Assembly (NCBI GenBank): GCA_027366635.1
Contig: DAHXNE010000005.1
Location: 1-64,000, forward strand
Direction: 5' to 3'
Length of the DNA stretch: 64,000 nt
Source of the DNA: Gammaproteobacteria bacterium
GTDB lineage: Bacteria; Pseudomonadota; Gammaproteobacteria; Steroidobacterales; Steroidobacteraceae
Position 1 is the first letter of the stretch. The number at the start of each line of letters is the position of its first letter. Positions 58,666 through 64,000 of the stretch are shown here, in pieces. Under the pieces are notes generated by a model, which was not told where the DNA came from, made no database searches, and saw nothing but the letters and a program-made list of their open reading frames with translations. The position numbers were made by a program, and so were the translations under genes.

Positions 58666-61293
58666 ATGAACCCGAACAAGAAAGATGCCCGCCCGGGCGT
58701 CCGGCCAGCCCCGCGTCCGACGGTGACGCACGCCGCGCGCAGGATGGCCGCTCCACACAGCGTAGCGGCGGTCGTTGCCGGCATTCTCGGCGGAGTTGCG
58801 GTCCTCGCCGCATCGCCAGCCCTCGCCCAGACACCGACCACCAATGCACCGAGCGCGTCGGCCGCGATCGCCGCACCGCCGTCGCAGCCGCTGCAGCAGG
58901 TTCTGGTCACCGCCACCGCGATGCGGGTAACGCAACTGGATGCCAGTTACAACATCGTGGCGTTGTCCCGCCATCAGATTCAGATGGCCGCACCGACGAG
59001 CGTGGCCGACATGTACAAAATGTCGCCCGGCATCTGGCCGGAAGCCTCCGGCGGGCAAACCGGCGCCAACATCGACGTCCCCGGATTCCCGCTCACCGGC
59101 GGCGACTCGCCGTTCTTCACCACCATGATCGAGGGCATGCCCCTGTACGGCGCGCCCTATCTGTCCTTCATGGACAGCAGCTCGCTGATCCGCATGGATG
59201 ACACGGTCAAGAGCGTCGAAATCGTCCAGGGCGGACCCAGTGTGATCTTCGGCCCCGGCCAGCCCGGCGCCACCGCAAACTTCCTGCTGCGCACCGGCTC
59301 GAGGCGCCAGAAGGGCTCGGTCGCCCTCACCTACGGCTTCCAGGGCAAAGAGCGTGTCGACGCGTTCACCAGCGGCGAGATCACCCACGGCTGGTACTAC
59401 AGTATCGGCGGCTTCTACCGCAAATCCAATGGCGTGCGCAATCCGCAATATCCCGCCAACATCGGCGGGCAGCTGACCGCCACGTTGAAGCACACCTTCT
59501 CCAATGGCTCGATCATGTTCTGGGCTAGAACTCTGCACGACCACAATCTGTGGGTCGCGGACATGCCCTATATCATCCGCAACGGTAAGGTTTCGACTTA
59601 TCCCGGATTCAACCAGCTCGACTCGACCTACGACAGCAACCAGCTGGAGAATTTCCAGGTTGCCGACCCGGCCTGCAAGTGCTTCGAAAACGACAATATC
59701 AGCGATGGTCGCGGCGCCGACCTGAGCTACTTGGGATCGGCATTCCACGAGCACTTCCACGGCGGCTGGACCATCAACAACCACTTCATATTCGACGGCG
59801 GCCGTGTCCCGACCCACGCGCTGGTCAACGCCGGTAATCCGACGACGCTGTCATCGTTTATTTCCGGCCTGGGCTCCTCGGGCTCTCCGATACCATTGCC
59901 GAGCATGCTGACCCCTGGCGACATCGTGGCCAGCATGCCCAACGGCACCGTCGCGAACCCCGCGCAGAACGTGCTCCCCGAGGAGGTCTGGTACGTACAG
60001 AAGAAGATCATGAACCTGGAGGATGAATTCCGCGTCGACAAGAACCTCGGCGACGGCAACATCCTCACCGGCGGTGTGTATGCCGCCTACTACACCGACA
60101 ACGACAACTGGTCGCTAGGCAACGACGTACTGATCACAAATACCCCCAACGCGTCGCCGATCATCCTGTCGGCCACCGCCGGCGGAAACCTCTACCAGGT
60201 GACCAGCCCGCAGGGCATCTATGATCCCCCGGGCGGCTACAACATCCTGGAACAGGGCAAGGCCACGAACGTCGCCGTCTATCTTTCCGATTCCTGGAAG
60301 ATCAACCGGTGGCTGATGCAGGCCGGCGTTCGTCTCGAGCACATCAACATGGACCAGCAGACCAGCAACACCTCGCCGGTTCAACTGGGAACCCAGTACG
60401 ATCTGTGGGACGCCGCGGTCAGTCTGCCCAACGGCACGTGGTCGTACGGTCATGAAAACAACACCATGCCGACGTTCTCGGTGGGCGTGAACTACCAGTT
60501 CAACAGCCACATGAGCGCGTATGCGCGCGTCAATAACGGCGTGCTATTCAGCAACTTCGATGATGTTCGCTGCAACAACGGCGGCTGTCCGGCCGTAGCG
60601 CCCATGCAAATCGTGCAGAACCAGGAGCTCGGGTTCAAGGTTGAGAATCGCTGGGCGTACCTCAGCATGTCGGCCTACCACAAGTCGTTCACGGGAATCG
60701 CGTACCGGCCCTCGAATATCGACGGCGTACCCATCGGCCCGGGATCCGTCTACGGCTCGACTTCCATAGGCGTGAATTTGGTCGGCAGCGTCACGCCGTT
60801 TGCCGACAGCAACATCGAAGCTCTGCGAACCTTTCGGATCGGAATCAACGGCAACTTTCAACACGCTTACTACCAGAACTTCAAGGGCTGCTACGATTAC
60901 ACGAGCATCACCGGCGTGCTTGTCTGCGGCTCGATCAACGGCGATCAGCTGGGGCGCATTCCGCGCTATCAGTTCCGACTGACGCCGAGCGACACCCAGT
61001 CATTCAACTGGGGATCGTTGACCGAGCAAATGACCTACCAGCGTGTCGCCATACGCTACCAGGGCGCCACCAACCTGACGCCGCTGCCCGCGTATTACAC
61101 CCTGGACGCGGGCGTCAATGCCGTAGTGGGGGCGCATTGGGAGTTCACCCTGCTCGGCAGGAATCTCACCAACCAGATTGGGTTGACCGAGGGCAACGCC
61201 CGATTCGGCGGCAACACGGTGCAGAACGACGTCGGGATGGGGCGGTCGATCTACGGCCGCGAAGTGAGCATCATGGCGAAATACTACTGGTAA
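58666..61293 (+). CDS. TonB-dependent outer-membrane receptor
   Basis: An 875-residue outer-membrane receptor that takes up a large or chelated nutrient using TonB energy. A long signal peptide (1-54, ending SPALA) is followed by a plug domain (VLVTATAMRVTQ, GGPSVIFGPGQPGATANFLL) and a 22-strand-type barrel ending in the terminal aromatic pair YW. GGAGG about eight bases upstream fixes ATG 58666. No ferric-siderophore or B12 motif is evident, so the ligand is unknown. The TPR/2OG-Fe(II) oxygenase downstream is a frequent neighbour of such receptors, by my recollection, in Xanthomonadales and sphingomonads. Confidence 0.9.
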   Translation: MNPNKKDARPGVRPAPRPTVTHAARRMAAPHSVAAVVAGILGGVAVLAASPALAQTPTTNAPSASAAIAAPPSQPLQQVLVTATAMRVTQLDASYNIVALSRHQIQMAAPTSVADMYKMSPGIWPEASGGQTGANIDVPGFPLTGGDSPFFTTMIEGMPLYGAPYLSFMDSSSLIRMDDTVKSVEIVQGGPSVIFGPGQPGATANFLLRTGSRRQKGSVALTYGFQGKERVDAFTSGEITHGWYYSIGGFYRKSNGVRNPQYPANIGGQLTATLKHTFSNGSIMFWARTLHDHNLWVADMPYIIRNGKVSTYPGFNQLDSTYDSNQLENFQVADPACKCFENDNISDGRGADLSYLGSAFHEHFHGGWTINNHFIFDGGRVPTHALVNAGNPTTLSSFISGLGSSGSPIPLPSMLTPGDIVASMPNGTVANPAQNVLPEEVWYVQKKIMNLEDEFRVDKNLGDGNILTGGVYAAYYTDNDNWSLGNDVLITNTPNASPIILSATAGGNLYQVTSPQGIYDPPGGYNILEQGKATNVAVYLSDSWKINRWLMQAGVRLEHINMDQQTSNTSPVQLGTQYDLWDAAVSLPNGTWSYGHENNTMPTFSVGVNYQFNSHMSAYARVNNGVLFSNFDDVRCNNGGCPAVAPMQIVQNQELGFKVENRWAYLSMSAYHKSFTGIAYRPSNIDGVPIGPGSVYGSTSIGVNLVGSVTPFADSNIEALRTFRIGINGNFQHAYYQNFKGCYDYTSITGVLVCGSINGDQLGRIPRYQFRLTPSDTQSFNWGSLTEQMTYQRVAIRYQGATNLTPLPAYYTLDAGVNAVVGAHWEFTLLGRNLTNQIGLTEGNARFGGNTVQNDVGMGRSIYGREVSIMAKYYW

Positions 61294-61303
61294 CGCCACG
61301 GTC

Positions 61304-61344
61304 CCTCTCCCCTCGCGGCAACGCGAGGGGAGAGGCCGTTTTTT
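61304..61344 (+). terminator. Rho-independent terminator of the TonB receptor gene
   Basis: A perfect 13-bp GC-rich stem (61304-61316 with 61323-61335, loop GGCAAC) is followed by CCG and TTTTTT (61339-61344). It begins ten bases after the receptor stop codon and is the clearest terminator in the window. Confidence 0.93.
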
Positions 61345-61740
61345 GGTTCATCGCGCGCTCATCGCGCGCGCCAGCCGCCGCTCAGGACAGAATCGAGGGC
61401 AACCGTCGGACGCAAAGGATACGCGACGTATCGCGGTCGGCGGCCGTCGCGGCGCAGACAAGCAATACCGGCTCGTCGAGCCGCTATGACTCGCAATTGT
61501 CGAGGTCGGCGCAGCGCGTCATCTCCTCCGGCGTGGCGTTCGTCCCCGGAAGACGGTCGGCAGGACTGCAACCCGACGCGGATCTGCATAACGACCATGA
61601 CTGCTCGACAGCGGGCGGGCGCCAGCTTCGGGTCCGCGCGGCTGGCGGGGGAAAGCATGCGCGACGCTTGCGCTGCGCGCCTGGACCATCCCATGCGACA
61701 ATCGCGGTCAAGTCGTCCGGTTTCTCGGGGTTGATCACAC
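61345..61740. other. Intergenic stretch, no gene seen
   Basis: These 396 bases follow the terminator and precede the TPR/oxygenase gene. I see no coding, RNA or repeat feature that can be supported; a promoter for the next gene must lie here but no consensus is clear. Confidence 0.4.
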
Positions 61741-63576
61741 GTGTCCGTTCCGGCTTCCGTCCTCGAGGCCATGCGCGCCGTCAGCGCGCAGCTTCAGAGT
61801 GGCGAGTTTCATGCCGCCCACGATCGGCTCGAGACGATCGTCGCAGCCCACCCCTCGTTCGCCGAGGCGCAACGGCTTCTCGCGGGCACCAAGCTCGCGC
61901 TCGGGGATCGCATCAGTGCCGAGAGGCTGCTGCGGCACGCGCTCGAGATCGACCCAGCCTGGACACCGACCTACACGACGCTCGGGGAACTACTGCTGGC
62001 AAGCGGTCGGGGCGTCGAAGCCGAGGCGGTGCTGCAGCGGGCCATCGAGGGGAGCCGGGCGGATCCGCGTGCGGCCCTGGCGCTCGCCCGCTACTACAAC
62101 AACACGGCCCGCCCGGCGCGGGCACTGGCGGTGGCGGCCCCATTGTGCACGGGCAGGCGGCTGGACCCGGAGCTCGCCACGCAGCACGTCAATGCGCTCA
62201 TCGCGCTCGGCCGGCAGGCGGAAGCGCTCACCGTCTACGGTAACCTAGCCGCCGCGGCGCCCGAAGACCCCGCGGTCGCGCAAGCGCTGGCGATCGCGCT
62301 GAATGCGGCGGGGCGCCATGCCGAGGCCGGGCAGATCGCGCACCGGACGCTCGCGCGCGGCTCCAGAACCGCGGCACTGTGCCTGACGTACGCCAAGAGT
62401 CTGATGGCGGAAGGCGACAATGAGGCCGCCGAGGCGGCACTACGCGACTGCCTGAGGCTCGAGCCGCGCCTGGCCGAGGCGCATTCCAGCCTTTCCCAGG
62501 CCATCTGGGTCCGCACGGGCGATCTCGCCCAGGCCACCGAAGCGCTCGATGAGGCGTTGCGCAGATTCGCCGACGACGATGGGCTCTGGGCCACCAAGGC
62601 GGCCATCCTGCAGGGCGCGGGCGCGGCCCGGGCTGCCTACGAGTGTCTCGGTCCGCGGGCCGAGCGCCCTCATGCGCCGCCGGTGCTGCTGGTACGCGCA
62701 GGACTCGCAGCGCTTGATTTCGATCCCGCAAAGGCACTGTCGCTCGCGGAGCGGGCGCTGCGCCTGTTACCCGACAGCGCCCCCGCCCGCAATCTGCGCG
62801 CGGCGGCCCAGCTCGGTGTGGGGGACGCCGGCGGCGCGTTGCAGAACTGCGAAGCGCTGCTGGCGCAATCGCCGGACAATCAATATCTCATCGCGCTGCA
62901 GACGACTGCACTGCGTTTGCTCGGCGATGCCCGCTATGCGCAGCTGTGCGACTACGAGCACCTCATCATACCGCTGCCGATCGAGCCGCCGGCGCCCTGG
63001 ACGGATGTGCCGAGCTTCCTCGCGGACCTCACGGAAAGTCTCAACCGCCTGCACGACCCGCAAGGCCACGCGCTTCTCTTCCAGTCGCTGCGCCAGGGCA
63101 CGGAGACCACCCGCGACCTCACCCTGAGCACCGATGCGCCGATCCGCGCGCTCTTCCAGGCGTTCGACGCGCCCATTAACCGCTATCTCGAGCACATCGG
63201 CCGTGGCGATGACCCGCTCAGGCGGCGCAACAGCGGTCGCTGGCGATTCAACGGCAGCTGGTCGGTGCGGCTGCGCAATCGCGGCTTCCACATGAGTCAC
63301 GTCCATCCCCGAGGATGGATTTCCTCGGCGTTCTATCTGCAGCTGCCGGACATCATGGCCGATGGGGATACCGACGAAGGCGTGCTCACATTCGGCAAGC
63401 CAGGCATCATCACGACGCCACCCCTCGACTCCGAATACACCGTGCGCCCCGCCGTCGGCATGCTCGTGCTGTTTCCGTCGTATTTCTGGCACGGTACCGT
63501 GCCGTTTGAAAGCCCTCAGCCCCGGCTGACCGTGGCGTTCGACGCCGTGCCGCGGCTATCCCCGACCACGCCGTGA
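61741..63576 (+). CDS. TPR protein with C-terminal 2OG-Fe(II) oxygenase domain
   Basis: A 611-residue cytosolic protein. Residues about 10-400 form tandem TPR-like helical repeats (for example LAGTKLALGDRISAERLLRH and SLMAEGDNEAAEAALRDCL). Residues about 440-605 are a putative 2-oxoglutarate/Fe(II) dioxygenase with candidate metal ligands His520/His522 (SHVHPRGW), His584 (FWHGTVPFE) and the 2OG-binding Arg595 (PQPRLTVAFD). The TPR part probably recruits a protein or peptide substrate for hydroxylation. GTG 61741 is the first start of the frame; the ribosome site is weak. It follows the TonB receptor but is separated from it by a terminator, so it has its own transcript. Confidence 0.85.
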   Translation: MSVPASVLEAMRAVSAQLQSGEFHAAHDRLETIVAAHPSFAEAQRLLAGTKLALGDRISAERLLRHALEIDPAWTPTYTTLGELLLASGRGVEAEAVLQRAIEGSRADPRAALALARYYNNTARPARALAVAAPLCTGRRLDPELATQHVNALIALGRQAEALTVYGNLAAAAPEDPAVAQALAIALNAAGRHAEAGQIAHRTLARGSRTAALCLTYAKSLMAEGDNEAAEAALRDCLRLEPRLAEAHSSLSQAIWVRTGDLAQATEALDEALRRFADDDGLWATKAAILQGAGAARAAYECLGPRAERPHAPPVLLVRAGLAALDFDPAKALSLAERALRLLPDSAPARNLRAAAQLGVGDAGGALQNCEALLAQSPDNQYLIALQTTALRLLGDARYAQLCDYEHLIIPLPIEPPAPWTDVPSFLADLTESLNRLHDPQGHALLFQSLRQGTETTRDLTLSTDAPIRALFQAFDAPINRYLEHIGRGDDPLRRRNSGRWRFNGSWSVRLRNRGFHMSHVHPRGWISSAFYLQLPDIMADGDTDEGVLTFGKPGIITTPPLDSEYTVRPAVGMLVLFPSYFWHGTVPFESPQPRLTVAFDAVPRLSPTTP

Positions 63577-64000
63577 ACCTCTGGCCTTCAGGCCGCAAAT
63601 AAGAAGGCGATCTCGATAGTTGTCCATCGACTGACGGTCGACCCCGAGTCATGAAGCGTTCCCGCAAGGTCACAGGCACAGGGAGGTGCCCCGCCGCCGC
63701 AGGTGGCGGACGTTGAGCCAAAAACCACGCTTTTTGGCGCAACGGCGCTGGGCGGGGCAGGAGCCCCGATCCAGCGCTTATTAATAGCTGGAAGCTCTCG
63801 CAGTACCCGATCCGCTGCGGCTCCTTCTCGGCAGGCGCCCGCGGCCGCGGGTACTGCAACGCCATGGTGAGGGTGAAGCGGGTCGCACAGCCGGCGAACG
63901 TCGCACCGCCTGGCGCCCCGCCGTTTAGGGTTCGAGTGTCAATCCACCGCGCTGCGGACTCAGTGCCACGTGACAGTCACCCGGCTGCGGATACTGTGGC
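63577..64000. other. Right-hand end, no gene identified
   Basis: Only shadows of coding frames are seen in these 424 bases. The one clear feature is an inverted repeat at 63711-63744. A gene beginning or ending beyond the window cannot be excluded. Confidence 0.35.
63711..63744. repeat. Inverted repeat, possible bidirectional terminator
   Basis: CGTTG-A-GCCAAAAA, loop CCACGC, then TTTTTGGC-G-CAACG: two arms of 13 paired bases with one A/G mismatch. It lies 135 bases past the TPR/oxygenase stop. The A5/T5 inside the stem would place a T-run at the 3' side in either direction, as in some bidirectional terminators. Confidence 0.5.

Noticed and set aside
63410-63865. 151-codon minus-strand frame at the right end
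   Set aside because: It overlaps the oxygenase gene in antisense, and the free part is Arg/Pro-rich without family resemblance or a ribosome site.

Overview
The window is GC-rich, densely coded bacterial chromosome. Gene content points to a free-living, aerobic gammaproteobacterium, possibly of a Xanthomonadales/Nevskiales-like lineage: XerD, ZapE, TypA, a RraB-family RNase E regulator, a GDH-180 type NAD-glutamate dehydrogenase, a TonB receptor beside a TPR/2OG-Fe(II) oxygenase, 4-hydroxyphenylpyruvate dioxygenase and acyl-CoA catabolism. That placement is inferred from content, not from a marker phylogeny.

Left part (1-9.5 kb): two tandem aldo/keto reductases (the first cut by the window edge), an accessory pocket with a FitAB-like toxin-antitoxin pair and an array of 23-bp repeats in dyad arrangement, a family III CoA-transferase with its domains in unusual order, a periplasmic-TPR diguanylate cyclase, a zinc-ribbon NUDIX hydrolase, the 7Fe ferredoxin fdxA and xerD. 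Next (9.5-21.5 kb) come plsC and a coherent acyl-CoA catabolic locus: fused isobutyryl-CoA mutase IcmF is divergent from a TetR regulator, which leads thiolase, SDR dehydrogenase, ETF-quinone oxidoreductase, acetoacetyl-CoA synthetase and zapE with gaps or overlaps of a few bases. A nucleotide-sugar dehydrogenase, hpd, the giant NAD-GDH gene, gpmA, a rraB-like gene, a [2Fe-2S] ferredoxin, a thiamine-binding-like protein, phzF and modF follow (21.5-33.5 kb).

At 33.9-35.9 kb a tRNA-Arg(TCG) gene carries a small degraded integrated element bounded by 49-bp direct copies of the tRNA 3' end. It holds a truncated DUF3987 gene, a recombinase-like HTH scrap and a HigBA toxin-antitoxin pair whose toxin gene is frameshifted. 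Just beyond is a compact molybdenum-cofactor operon: a small secreted protein, moeA, moaA, moaC, a MobA-MoaD fusion and a MoaE-MoeB-rhodanese triple fusion. The fusions put the sulfur-transfer and small-subunit/large-subunit chemistry of molybdopterin synthesis on two polypeptides.

The right part (41.8-64 kb) holds proBA, a very acidic small protein, a VIT1-type transporter, an FAD-linked 2-hydroxyacid dehydrogenase, small membrane proteins, tesB, a ferredoxin-NADP reductase, a glycerophosphodiesterase divergent from glgB, a lipoprotein, a PYROXD2/CrtI-like oxidoreductase divergent from typA, a repeat-rich 0.6-kb region, a TonB-dependent receptor with a strong terminator, and a TPR/2OG-Fe(II) oxygenase. 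There is no rRNA, no CRISPR array, no intact transposase or integrase and no intact prophage.
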